64,000 nucleotides of DNA from Caenorhabditis remanei (GCF_010183535.1 NC_071331.1:10540001-10604000), one strand, 5' to 3'. Positions 24,620 to 38,013 are shown, numbered from the stretch's first letter. The notes: generated by a model from the sequence alone, not told the origin. A program made the numbers and translations.

Positions 24620-27600
24620 ATGGATTCGAAACTAGATGAAAGTGATGACAAAGTGGTAAGAGAAATTACATTTTTATTTTCATTGAAGGATATATTAGGT
24701 ACAAGTGGGAGGAGCCAATGTTCGAGTTCTGACAAAACTTGCTGAAGACGCAAAAGGAAGATTTAATGGACTTGTGAAGACAGTAACACTTTCTCTCGAG
24801 CTTCCAACATCCATGACGTCAGATCCACGTGGAGCAGAACTATTTGCAGACACGCTGATTGAACTAGTTCAGAGAAATGATCCATTTAAAACTCCACGGA
24901 CTAGAGCAGGATTCAACTTCGAATCTTCAGAATTTGAAGAATCTGTTGGAATGGCATTCCAAAAAATCAATAATATGTCAGTTTCGGAGATTGTGGAAAA
25001 TATGGCAAGGATGTCACAATCAAGTAGATCTCCTCTTGAACTAGAGGATCCCAAACTGACTTTGAGAATCACATATCTCAATCCACCGTCAGGAAGTGGA
25101 AAACGGAAGTTCAATACAGGAGATATTTTGGAGCTTACCGCATTTGAAAAGAAGAAAAAAACTGATGATACCATCGAAGAACCATGTTGTGAGACCAAAA
25201 CTATGGTGGAAACAAAACAGACGAGATCAAACATAATGCCAAATGAAGGTAACAAAATCATATGACTTTATAACAATAATTATGTTTATTTCAGTACGCG
25301 AAAATTGCCTAGTTCATGCACTTTATCAAACTCTTATGTATCATGAATGGAAACAAAATCGGACTATTGAAAATCAAAACAAGTACCGCAGTTCCGTCAG
25401 AAAAACATATAAACGCCCAGGAATTTGTTCAGAAGTATATGACGCAGTGAATGACTTGAAAGAGGTAAAAATATGGCTGTGATATATTATCAAACAAATT
25501 TTCATTTCAGAGAGCAGGAATGACAAAATCTAGTGATTTTGACAGACTGGATATAGAACAATTCCAGAAAACTGTATTTGCAAGTACACATCAAATTGTT
25601 GTCTTTGTTGAAAATTCAACTACACCATACTATATGGGACCCTATGTCGGGTCAAGTAAGCAGCTGGTTTTGTATCTGTCTAACGGACACTTCAGCGGTG
25701 TGAGAAGTATCTGTGCACTTCTCAAAACGGACTATTATTGCTTTTTGTGTAACACAAAATACAAAGATTCATCATCGCACTACAATTGTCCACTAATTCA
25801 TCGCGTGTGCGGCCAGAAGAACTGTATTATTTCGAAGGAAGATGAAGAAGTTCGTTGTAACAAATGCACAATTAAGTTCCGTTCCCAGTTATGCTTTGAA
25901 AATCATTTGAAAAATGGTAACAAAACAGTATTTTAAAGTTGTTGACATATGCTTTCAGGACTTCAAAACGGAAAAAGTCGTTGTCAACACACAAAATTTT
26001 GCAAGAAATGCGGTGAAGCATATTATACAAACAAAAACAAGGATGCTCATAAGTGTGGAGAGAAATGGTGTTACCGATGTAGCTGTAAAAGAGCAAGAAA
26101 TCATCAATGCATTATGCCTATTTCAAAGAAAAATGAGAAGAGATTGACAAGGCGACGAGTATTCTTTGACATTGAGGTATTATCAAGTCCTGAGTGTATT
26201 TTTGTTAATGTATTGTTTTTAGAGTAGAGCAGATGAAAAGACGGGTCAACAGTACCCAGTTCTCTTTGTGGCACTTCGTTGTTGTCCAGAGTGTTCTTCA
26301 TCAATACCAAAACCTCTTAAAGATGCTCGGAAGGAAACTTGTAAAAAGTGTGCACCGGATGGAAGACTGAAAATTATTGAATGTGTCACCATTAAAAACA
26401 GAAACGTTGATGTTGCTTCTGAACTAACCGAATGGCTCTTTGCGGATCATCATAAAGGAAGTGTTTTACTTGCACACAATGCATCTGGGTAACTTGTGAT
26501 TACTTAGAAGACATTATTAAACCCCCTTTTCAGGTATGATGCACAATTCATACTGGAAAAGATGATAGCAAGTAACAAAGCGTCACCTAATCTTATACTG
26601 GATGGTACAAAACTGATATTCATGGAACATAATGGTGTACGATTGTTGGATTCTATGAAGTTTTTGACGATGAGTCTTTCTGCATTAGGGAAAGCATTTG
26701 AAATTGACTCAGTCAAAGGGTGAGTGATAATTCTTCTAACTAAAATAAAATATAATTTTCCAGAGATTTTCCGGTTTTGTTCATTAAACCTGAGCACTAT
26801 GACTACAACGACAGTATGCCTGAAGACAAATGGTACAATTTGGAAAACAAACCTTCTTCTGTTAAGAAGCAAATCTTGAGTTTTCTTGAAAATGAGAGAA
26901 ATGCAAACAAAAAATTTAATTTTGTTGATGAAATCATGAGGTACTGCTACAATGATGTTTATATTCTTGCCAAAGCAATGAATATTTTTGAAACTGAATT
27001 TGAAGCTATGACCAATGTGTGTCTTTTGGAAGTGAGTTATTTCCCATTTAATACAAAACGAAATGTACAAGTTCAGGAGTCAACAACTGCGGCGTCTGCT
27101 GCTGCACTAGTTTTTCGAAGAAATCACATGGATCCTGAAAAACCAATTGTTTTGGATGTTAAGCCTTCTGCTTCTGTCAACAGTTCGGTAATCAGCCAAA
27201 AATACTTGGCATGGTTTGGAAGAAAAGAAGGAGTTCAAGTTAACATGTCTACCACAAATGGCGAGCAAAAAGTAATTTGAAAGCGGTAGTATCAAATTGA
27301 AAAGAAAATGTTACAGATTGGTGAATATCATGTAGATGGTTTTGTCTCTCCCTGTGAAAAATTTCCGGAAGGATTGATTATTGAATTCTTTGTAAGTTTA
27401 CGCATTTCTTTGATAAAATATTTTTTTTTGATGTTCAGGGGTGTTACTGGCATGCACATAGTTGCACCTACACAAAATCTTCTATGATTGGTAACGAAAA
27501 TGGCGAAGAAATTTGGGATAGAGATGCAAAAAGATTGAAAAGTCTTAAAGAACACCATCCAGTGAAAGTAGTATGGGAGTGTGAAGTTAAGCGAGAACTG

Positions 27601-29375
27601 TTGTTTGACACTGAAATGGCAGAATTCTTTGACAACTATGAACCAATTGTAAGTTATCTAACTCTCAATCCATAAAATAATATTATATATCAGGGAATAT
27701 TACACTGTGAGAAGTCTCTTGCTGGTGGAAGAACCGAAGTTTTCAAGTTGTACGCGAATAACACTAGAAAAGTTCTGCGATATTTAGATGTAGTCAGGTA
27801 ATTTAAAACACCAGTAATAAATAAACAACTAGTTTACAGTTTGTATCCCACTGTCATGAAGCATGAGGCTTTTCCGATCGGTTCTCCTGAAAATGTCCCG
27901 CAGTCTACAATGAAAGTACCTATGAAAAAACCGGAAGATATAAAATTTCGAGGATTTATGAGCTGTCGAGTACTTCCACCTCGCCAGTTGAATCTACCTG
28001 TCCTACCTATTAAGTATGGAGGCAAATTGCTATTTGGGCTATGTAGGTGTAAGTTTGGTTAATTTAAAATTATGATAATGTTTTTCCCGTGTTCAGGTTG
28101 TGCAAAGAAGATGAGTAACACGGCTTGCACCCACTCAAATGAAGAAAGGTCATTCAATGGCACCTTCACAACAGCAGAACTGCAAAAAGCTCTAAGCATC
28201 GGTTACACTATAATTGAAATTTACCACGTTAGTTCCAAATGAAGCGTTTGTTTTAAAATGGGGAATGTTATAGGGATTAAAATACAAACATTGGGCTCAA
28301 AATGATGCAAACGGAGAAGGTGGACTGTTCACTACCTATATAAATCAAATGATGGAGGAGAAAATAGTATGTTGTTGCACATAGTGACATAAAATAAAGA
28401 TATTATATTTCAGTATAGTTCCGGATGGCCGTCAAATGTTAAAACGGAAGAAGAAAAACATGCATTTTGTCAAGAATACTTTGAAAAAGAGCATATTCGA
28501 CTGACGGATCATTCCCGTTTCAAGAAAAACCCAGGAAAACGTGCCGTAGCTAAACTGATGCTTAACTCATTGGTAATACTCTGTTTCATTACCTTTTATA
28601 ATTGTATAATTTTGCAGTGGGGTAAATTTGCTCAGAACGTGGATCGAGAAACAACCAGCATCATAATAGACCCTTCAAAGTTCTGGGATATGGTGTATGA
28701 CACAAAAACTGTTATAACGGTCGCAAGGAGTGTAAATGATGTTTTGATTGTTAAACACCGTAAACAGGCTGAAACTCTGGAAAGTATGAGAACGAGTGCT
28801 ATGCAGCTTGCCACTTATACTACATCTTATGCAAGACTTCGACTCTACCGCTTCATGGAAATGGTAGGAGGAGAAAACATAATCTATACAGGTGCGTTAT
28901 TGCAAAATACCTCAAAATTATATTTTTTATTTTTATAGACACCGATTCTATTATCTACTCTGTACCGGAAGGTACGGAGGATCCGCTAAAAGATGAAGTC
29001 GGTTCTTATTTGGGACAACTTACGGACGAGCTGAATGGTAAAATGACAGAATTTGTAAGCCTTGGACCAAAAACTTACTGCTATAAGGATCTACTTGACA
29101 ACAATGAAGAAAAAATTGTGAGGAAAGCTAAAGGAATCATCATGAACTCGCAAGTGGAGAAAGAAGTTAATTATGACAAAATGAAAGTCATGGTGGACGA
29201 AGCAATCGAAAATGCAGAAGATCGTACAAGTCTCTACCTACCGCAACACACCATTTATAAGGACAAGAATCATAGGATGTACAGTAGGAACATCAAGAAA
29301 ATTTTTAAGTACACTTTCAACAAACGTAGACTGTTATGTGATGGATCAACACTACCGTTTGGTTATTGTGACTAA
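24620..29375 (+). CDS. Protein-primed family-B DNA polymerase, 18 exons, ~1,328 aa (left copy)
   Basis: Exons (approx.): 24620-24655, 24699-25248, 25295-25464, 25511-25916, 25959-26176, 26223-26488, 26534-26719, 26764-27031, 27077-27271, 27317-27391, 27439-27648, 27694-27797, 27840-28048, 28097-28227, 28274-28366, 28414-28572, 28618-28891, 28939-29375; all phases agree. Residues ~13-200 are the domain shared with the small arm gene. Residues ~320-445 are Cys/His-rich, zinc-finger-like. Exonuclease motifs: VFFDIE (~458), HNASGYDAQF (~547), YCYNDVYILAK (~671). Polymerase motifs: SLYP (~895), KLMLNSLWGKF (~1090), DTDS (~1185). The ~195 residues between the SLYP and NSLWGKF motifs leave room for the TPR1/TPR2 insertions of protein-primed enzymes. 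Similar to the 'DNA polymerase type B, organellar and viral' family. No frameshift seen; splicing is host-like, so it was adapted to nuclear expression. Confidence 0.85.
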
Positions 29376-30549
29376 CTTGTTTTTACACGTGTCATACTGT
29401 TAGAAAAATGTTATTAAATAAATATATTTTATAAAAGTTAAGTGAAAAGTCGATTACTGAATAAAAAATGTGGTTACGTGTTTCACACAGAAGGGAAATT
29501 TGTATGTGGCAAGCGGAAACCATACAAGTTGAGCATTTTATTGTAATACGTTAATAATTTTATTTATAAAATAACAAAATAAAGAAACAAAAAGTTTGAA
29601 ATGAGTGCAACAACAACAAAAAACTATATTTTCAAATTGTCTGTTACAAAATGAAAGAACTGAGTTGTTATTTTTCCTGAGAATCTTTGTTTTCTAAACC
29701 TTAAATTTTGCCATAGTTTCGAAATTGTTAATACTTTCATTTATGAGTCAGGTTGTGAGGCTCGGCAAACGTCGTTTTTGCTTCTTTCCCTATGAGTCAT
29801 CCTAACAGTGTTTGTTTCCAAGGTTTGGGTCCCGTCGTGAATGACTAATTTTGATTTGTCATCAAAAAAAAAAAGAATTTGGGATGAGGGAATACGAATC
29901 GAAACCAATATAGTAGGGAATTAATAAAATACAAACTAGGAAAATTATTTCAAGATCACAAAATACACGGATTGTTATACCTGATTTTATTTATTTAAAA
30001 ACTTTATTGTTAAGCCATTATTTTGAAAAAGAAGTTTGAAAATAGTTTGGTGTTACTATGTCATTTCCCCCTTCCTAGTCAGGAAGAATACAAGGAAAAC
30101 AAAGAAAGTACCGCCTTTGTCTGGTATTAAAAAAAAAAGAGAACTTGTGAGATTTAATGACTTAGTTTTTAATTAAAAGTCAGATTATGTTTATATATTC
30201 GATATAAACACTTTAGAAATTAAAATTTATTAGTATTTTTATGGGGAAACAAGTCATGAAAGGAAACAAGGTGTGTAGTTATTGTTAAATAACTATTTAA
30301 AATAATTAATTATATTTTTGCAAATTATAAAAAAACAAAAATATCTCTAATAGAAATACCTTTACCACGCTTTATCTATGTTTAACATAATAAAATTGAG
30401 TGAAATGTATTTTTATTCCAGAACTGTATTCCATTTGCTGTTCACTTTTTCATATTTTTCCTTTAAATTGACGAAAACTTGTAATTATGACTGTCAAAAC
30501 AGTGTTTTCTGATAAGTTTCGAGGAAACGATTCTCGCATCGAATGTGCC
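29376..30549 (+). other. Inner non-coding part of the left arm
   Basis: AT-rich, with AATAAATATATTT (~29,417) as the probable polymerase polyadenylation signal. No further gene seen. It mirrors 30,955-32,131 of the right arm. One arm difference is near 29,401: the right arm has three additional bases (see 32,100). Confidence 0.6.
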
Positions 30550-30954
30550 AGAGAAGTATGGGGGTCCCCCTACGACATGTCCCCATCCTTTCTCTCTGGA
30601 CCTTTTTTTTTAATTGTTTTTTGCTTTACATTGCTTCTTATTGTTGACTATGACGTCATCAGTAAGATAGAGACCGGCCAGAGGCGCGAGAGAGTACACA
30701 CCGCGTGGAGGGTACGAGAGAGTACACAAAGAGAGGAGGGTGTTAGACAAACAGAGAGAGGCGGTCGGCAGCGAGAGTTCGGAGAAATGACATGGAGGAG
30801 GGGAGGGGGGATGTGCGCGCGCGCGCCGGAGAGGAGGACCATCATGGATATGGTCGGGAGCCAGGTCGGCCACGGTAGAGAGCCATACTACCAGACTACA
30901 CTTTGGCAAAGATCAAAGATCAACTTATGTCGTAGGAACCACCCATAGTTCTCT
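30550..30954. other. Central GC- and purine-rich module between the arms
   Basis: The only non-palindromic part of the element. Its left edge AGAGAAGTATGGGGG (30550-30564) repeats the first 15 bases of the whole element in the same orientation; its right edge is an imperfect complement (ACCCATAGTTCTCT, to 30,954), and CCTACGACAT follows both edges. Inside are GAGAG-rich tracts, CGCGCGCGCG at ~30,818 and a palindromic TGACGTCA (30651-30658). The open frame 30487-30948 crosses the arm border and is low-complexity, so I do not call it a gene. Possibly a shared promoter, a replication origin or hairpin loop, or a short element with the same ends. Confidence 0.6.
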
Positions 30955-32131
30955 GGCACATTCGATGCGAGAATCGTTTCCTCGAAACTTATCAGAAAAC
31001 ACTGTTTTGACAGTCATAATTACAAGTTTTCGTCAATTTAAAGGAAAAATATGAAAAAGTGAACAGCAAATGGAATACAGTTCTGGAATAAAAATACATT
31101 TCACTCAATTTTATTATGTTAAACATAGATAAAGCGTGGTAAAGGTATTTCTATTAGAGATATTTTTGTTTTTTTATAGTTTGCAAAAATATAATTAATT
31201 ATTTTAAATAGTTATTTAACAATAACTACACACCTTGTTTCCTTTCATGACTTGTTTCCCCATAAAAATACTAATAAATTTTAATTTCTAAAGTGTTTAT
31301 ATCGAATATATAAACATAATCTGACTTTTAATTAAAAACTAAGTCATTAAATCTCACAAGTTCTCTTTTTTTTTTAATACCAGACAAAGGCGGTACTTTC
31401 TTTGTTTTCCTTGTATTCTTCCTGACTAGGAAGGGGGAAATGACATAGTAACACCAAACTATTTTCAAACTTCTTTTTCAAAATAATGGCTTAACAATAA
31501 AGTTTTTAAATAAATAAAATCAGGTATAACAATCCGTGTATTTTGTGATCTTGAAATAATTTTCCTAGTTTGTATTTTATTAATTCCCTACTATATTGGT
31601 TTCGATTCGTATTCCCTCATCCCAAATTCTTTTTTTTTTTGATGACAAATCAAAATTAGTCATTCACGACGGGACCCAAACCTTGGAAACAAACACTGTT
31701 AGGATGACTCATAGGGAAAGAAGCAAAAACGACGTTTGCCGAGCCTCACAACCTGACTCATAAATGAAAGTATTAACAATTTCGAAACTATGGCAAAATT
31801 TAAGGTTTAGAAAACAAAGATTCTCAGGAAAAATAACAACTCAGTTCTTTCATTTTGTAACAGACAATTTGAAAATATAGTTTTTTGTTGTTGTTGCACT
31901 CATTTCAAACTTTTTGTTTCTTTATTTTGTTATTTTATAAATAAAATTATTAACGTATTACAATAAAATGCTCAACTTGTATGGTTTCCGCTTGCCACAT
32001 ACAAATTTCCCTTCTGTGTGAAACACGTAACCACATTTTTTATTCAGTAATCGACTTTTCACTTAACTTTTATAAAATATATTTATTTAATAACATTTTT
32101 ATGCTAACAGTATGACACGTGTAAAAACAAG

Positions 32132-35100
32132 TTAGTCACAATAACCAAACGGTAGTGTTGATCCATCACATAACAGTCTACGTTTGTTGAAAGTGTACTT
32201 AAAAATTTTCTTGATGTTCCTACTGTACATCCTATGATTCTTGTCCTTATAAATGGTGTGTTGCGGTAGGTAGAGACTTGTACGATCTTCTGCATTTTCG
32301 ATTGCTTCGTCCACCATGACTTTCATTTTGTCATAATTAACTTCTTTCTCCACTTGCGAGTTCATGATGATTCCTTTAGCTTTCCTCACAATTTTTTCTT
32401 CATTGTTGTCAAGTAGATCCTTATAGCAGTAAGTTTTTGGTCCAAGGCTTACAAATTCTGTCATTTTACCATTCAGCTCGTCCGTAAGTTGTCCCAAATA
32501 AGAACCGACTTCATCTTTTAGCGGATCCTCCGTACCTTCCGGTACAGAGTAGATAATAGAATCGGTGTCTATAAAAATTAAAAATATAATTTTGAGGTAT
32601 TTTGCAATAACGCACCTGTATAGATTATGTTTTCTCCTCCTACCATTTCCATGAAGCGGTAGAGTCGAAGTCTTGCATAAGATGTAGTATAAGTGGCAAG
32701 CTGCATAGCACTCGTTCTCATACTTTCCAGAGTTTCAGCCTGTTTACGGTGTTTAACAATCAAAACATCATTTACACTCCTTGCGACCGTTATAACAGTT
32801 TTTGTGTCATACACCATATCCCAGAACTTTGAAGGGTCTATTATGATGCTGGTTGTTTCTCGATCCACGTTCTGAGCAAATTTACCCCACTGCAAAATTA
32901 TACAATTATAAAAGGTAATGAAACAGAGTATTACCAATGAGTTAAGCATCAGTTTAGCTACGGCACGTTTTCCTGGGTTTTTCTTGAAACGGGAATGATC
33001 CGTCAGTCGAATATGCTCTTTTTCAAAGTATTCTTGACAAAATGCATGTTTTTCTTCTTCCGTTTTAACATTTGACGGCCATCCGGAACTATACTGAAAT
33101 ATAATATCTTTATTTTATGTCACTATGTGCAACAACATACTATTTTCTCCTCCATCATTTGATTTATATAGGTAGTGAACAGTCCACCTTCTCCGTTTGC
33201 ATCATTTTGAGCCCAATGTTTGTATTTTAATCCCTATAACATTCCCCATTTTAAAACAAACGCTTCATTTGGAACTAACGTGGTAAATTTCAATTATAGT
33301 GTAACCGATGCTTAGAGCTTTTTGCAGTTCTGCTGTTGTGAAGGTGCCATTGAATGACCTTTCTTCATTTGAGTGGGTGCAAGCCGTGTTACTCATCTTC
33401 TTTGCACAACCTGAACACGGGAAAAACATTATCATAATTTTAAATTAACCAAACTTACACCTACATAGCCCAAATAGCAATTTGCCTCCATACTTAATAG
33501 GTAGGACAGGTAGATTCAACTGGCGAGGTGGAAGTACTCGACAGCTCATAAATCCTCGAAATTTTATATCTTCCGGTTTTTTCATAGGTACTTTCATTGT
33601 AGACTGCGGGACATTTTCAGGAGAACCGATCGGAAAAGCCTCATGCTTCATGACAGTGGGATACAAACTGTAAACTAGTTGTTTATTTATTACTGGTGTT
33701 TTAAATTACCTGACTACATCTAAATATCGCAGAACTTTTCTAGTGTTATTCGCGTACAACTTGAAAACTTCGGTTCTTCCACCAGCAAGAGACTTCTCAC
33801 AGTGTAATATTCCCTGATATATAATATTATTTTATGGATTGAGAGTTAGATAACTTACAATTGGTTCATAGTTGTCAAAGAATTCTGCCATTTCAGTGTC
33901 AAACAACAGTTCTCGCTTAACTTCACACTCCCATACTACTTTCACTGGATGGTGTTCTTTAAGACTTTTCAATCTTTTTGCATCTCTATCCCAAATTTCT
34001 TCGCCATTTTCGTTACCAATCATAGAAGATTTTGTGTAGGTGCAACTATGTGCATGCCAGTAACACCCCTGAACATCAAAAAAAAATATTTTATCAAAGA
34101 AATGCGTAAACTTACAAAGAATTCAATAATCAATCCTTCCGGAAATTTTTCACAGGGAGAGACAAAACCATCTACATGATATTCACCAATCTGTAACATT
34201 TTCTTTTCAATTTGATACTACCGCTTTCAAATTACTTTTTGCTCGCCATTTGTGGTAGACATGTTAACTTGAACTCCTTCTTTTCTTCCAAACCATGCCA
34301 AGTATTTTTGGCTGATTACCGAACTGTTGACAGAAGCAGAAGGCTTAACATCCAAAACAATTGGTTTTTCAGGATCCATGTGATTTCTTCGAAAAACTAG
34401 TGCAGCAGCAGACGCCGCAGTTGTTGACTCCTGAACTTGTACATTTCGTTTTGTATTAAATGGGAAATAACTCACTTCCAAAAGACACACATTGGTCATA
34501 GCTTCAAATTCAGTTTCAAAAATATTCATTGCTTTGGCAAGAATATAAACATCATTGTAGCAGTACCTCATGATTTCATCAACAAAATTAAATTTTTTGT
34601 TTGCATTTCTCTCATTTTCAAGAAAACTCAAGATTTGCTTCTTAACAGAAGAAGGTTTGTTTTCCAAATTGTACCATTTGTCTTCAGGCATACTGTCGTT
34701 GTAGTCATAGTGCTCAGGTTTAATGAACAAAACCGGAAAATCTCTGGAAAATTATATTTTATTTTAGTTAGAAGAATTATCACTCACCCTTTGACTGAGT
34801 CAATTTCAAATGCTTTCCCTAATGCAGAAAGACTCATCGTCAAAAACTTCATAGAATCCAACAATCGTACACCATTATGTTCCATGAATATCAGTTTTGT
34901 ACCATCCAGTATAAGATTAGGTGACGCTTTGTTACTTGCTATCATCTTTTCCAGTATGAATTGTGCATCATACCTGAAAAGGGGGTTTAATAATGTCTTC
35001 TAAGTAATCACAAGTTACCCAGATGCATTGTGTGCAAGTAAAACACTTCCTTTATGATGATCCGCAAAGAGCCATTCGGTTAGTTCAGAAGCAACATCAA

Positions 35101-36887
35101 CGTTTCTGTTTTTAATGGTGACACATTCAATAATTTTCAGTCTTCCATCCGGTGCACACTTTTTACAAGTTTCCTTCCGAGCATCTTTAAGAGGTTTTGG
35201 TATTGATGAAGAACACTCTGGACAACAACGAAGTGCCACAAAGAGAACTGGGTACTGTTGACCCGTCTTTTCATCTGCTCTACTCTAAAAACAATACATT
35301 AACAAAAATACACTCAGGACTTGATAATACCTCAATGTCAAAGAATACTCGTCGCCTTGTCAATCTCTTCTCATTTTTCTTTGAAATAGGCATAATGCAT
35401 TGATGATTTCTTGCTCTTTTACAGCTACATCGGTAACACCATTTCTCTCCACACTTATGAGCATCCTTGTTTTTGTTTGTATAATATGCTTCACCGCATT
35501 TCTTGCAAAATTTTGTGTGTTGACAACGACTTTTTCCGTTTTGAAGTCCTGAAAGCATATGTCAACAACTTTAAAATACTGTTTTGTTACCATTTTTCAA
35601 ATGATTTTCAAAGCATAACTGGGAACGGAACTTAATTGTGCATTTGTTACAACGAACTTCTTCATCTTCCTTCGAAATAATACAGTTCTTCTGGCCGCAC
35701 ACGCGATGAATTAGTGGACAATTGTAGTGCGATGATGAATCTTTGTATTTTGTGTTACACAAAAAGCAATAATAGTCCGTTTTGAGAAGTGCACAGATAC
35801 TTCTCACACCGCTGAAGTGTCCGTTAGACAGATACAAAACCAGCTGCTTACTTGACCCGACATAGGGTCCCATATAGTATGGTGTAGTTGAATTTTCAAC
35901 AAAGACAACAATTTGATGTGTACTTGCAAATACAGTTTTCTGGAATTGTTCTATATCCAGTCTGTCAAAATCACTAGATTTTGTCATTCCTGCTCTCTGA
36001 AATGAAAATTTGTTTGATAATATATCACAGCCATATTTTTACCTCTTTCAAGTCATTCACTGCGTCATATACTTCTGAACAAATTCCTGGGCGTTTATAT
36101 GTTTTTCTGACGGAACTGCGGTACTTGTTTTGATTTTCAATAGTCCGATTTTGTTTCCATTCATGATACATAAGAGTTTGATAAAGTGCATGAACTAGGC
36201 AATTTTCGCGTACTGAAATAAACATAATTATTGTTATAAAGTCATATGATTTTGTTACCTTCATTTGGCATTATGTTTGATCTCGTCTGTTTTGTTTCCA
36301 CCATAGTTTTGGTCTCACAACATGGTTCTTCGATGGTATCATCAGTTTTTTTCTTCTTTTCAAATGCGGTAAGCTCCAAAATATCTCCTGTATTGAACTT
36401 CCGTTTTCCACTTCCTGACGGTGGATTGAGATATGTGATTCTCAAAGTCAGTTTGGGATCCTCTAGTTCAAGAGGAGATCTACTTGATTGTGACATCCTT
36501 GCCATATTTTCCACAATCTCCGAAACTGACATATTATTGATTTTTTGGAATGCCATTCCAACAGATTCTTCAAATTCTGAAGATTCGAAGTTGAATCCTG
36601 CTCTAGTCCGTGGAGTTTTAAATGGATCATTTCTCTGAACTAGTTCAATCAGCGTGTCTGCAAATAGTTCTGCTCCACGTGGATCTGACGTCATGGATGT
36701 TGGAAGCTCGAGAGAAAGTGTTACTGTCTTCACAAGTCCATTAAATCTTCCTTTTGCGTCTTCAGCAAGTTTTGTCAGAACTCGAACATTGGCTCCTCCC
36801 ACTTGTACCTAATATATCCTTCAATGAAAATAAAAATGTAATTTCTCTTACCACTTTGTCATCACTTTCATCTAGTTTCGAATCCAT
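32132..36887 (-). CDS. Protein-primed family-B DNA polymerase, 18 exons, ~1,328 aa (right copy)
   Basis: Mirror image of the left-arm gene; start codon at 36,885-36,887, stop at 32,132. Exon blocks mirror those at 24620-29375 (left coordinate subtracted from 61,507 to within a few bases). Every open segment compared is identical in translation, including the DIE, HNxxxYD, YCxxDV, SLYP, NSLWGKF and DTDS motifs. The two genes converge on the central module: transcription from both arms runs inward, so read-through RNA would be self-complementary and could form long double-stranded RNA, a potential trigger of nematode RNAi (inference). Confidence 0.85.
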
Positions 36888-38013
36888 TATATGGAATTAA
36901 AAGAAAATAAATTATTTCAGAATAGAAAAAAGCAGAGTCGACACTTGTGAAAGTGTGTAATGAATGATTTTCTGTCAAAATATGTGTCTTATATACCCCT
37001 CCGTGTGGTTGATAATTTGCCTTATTTCATACTTTATGCTGAATTCTATCATTCTTGATCATTCCATCGCCATATGTCCAATTATTGTCACTTTTGCAAG
37101 TTTATCATCACTGTATAGAAAATTTGATATTAATGGGAATATAAGGAATACGTGGTTTTAGGTAAAATTACTGTTTCAAGAGCTTTTCTTACTTTGTTTC
37201 AGTAAGTGTTCGAACACGATATCATTCTATGACGTCATACTATTGTTTTTAGTGATGACGTCACTCATTTCATAAGAGTACCAAATGAAAGACCTAGCAA
37301 AATATATGTGATCTCTCCTAGTGTAAGGGATCAGTAATCCCTAACGGATAGTTTCCCACGGTTCCATTAGTCATCCTCAGATTGGCCACTCACACCGCGT
37401 TCCCATATGACTCACATCCCGAATACAGTCGCGGAAGTCTATTTCCAGACAAGTAACTTTCCCAACACATAATATTCCCCTTCTAGCACATTCCCAAGAC
37501 CCAATCGATTAGTCGCCGTCCCAACCCCTCTTAATCTCCCACAATCTCTAAGAATGTTATTCCAGTAGCAGAAGTACAAAAGGGACCTCCGCCACCACAC
37601 AAGGAGCTTGAACCGGACTTCTAAAATCTCTGTCTAATTTATATTCTTAATCATTCTAAAGTAGACCCGCGTCTTCCTTTATTCTAGCAATTTCTAACAA
37701 GGTTTGATGTTCACGTCCTCATTCTACTGTACCGAATTCAGAATATCACACTAGAATATAGTTGCGTCAAGTCTAAACATATGTTTTCTTACGTTTTGCT
37801 TTACATTTATTGCGCTATCTTTTCGTTACTTTGTTTATACTGACTTATTAATTTCACTAACTATCAATCGGGATTCACAATAACTCCTTAGTTTACGACG
37901 AAGCTTTCTTTATACAGAAGTTGAAATAAAAAGTTTATTATTTTCATTGAAATTTGAAGATTTTCCGTCTGAGTGTATACGTGACATTCTTCATCTGAAC
38001 CTATTTTGTCTAT

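Larger units (their letters stand above)
21240..30549 (+). repeat. Left arm of the giant inverted repeat
   Basis: Reads identically, apart from a handful of differences, to the complement of 30955-40268. Paired positions add to about 61,508 at the outer end and 61,504 at the inner end, so the arms differ by only a few inserted or deleted bases. It contains the two-exon gene (21865-22430), the doubtful minus-strand frame (23143-23493) and the polymerase gene (24620-29375). Confidence 0.95.

Noticed and set aside
26504..27070. 188-codon minus-strand frame opposite the polymerase (and its copy at 34,437-35,003)
   Set aside because: It is the antisense shadow of polymerase exons and introns; the plus frame carries the exonuclease motifs.
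30487..30948. 153-codon frame across the palindrome centre
   Set aside because: It starts inside the arm and runs through GAGAG-rich, low-complexity DNA; two overlapping minus-strand frames are equally long. No domain or splice context.
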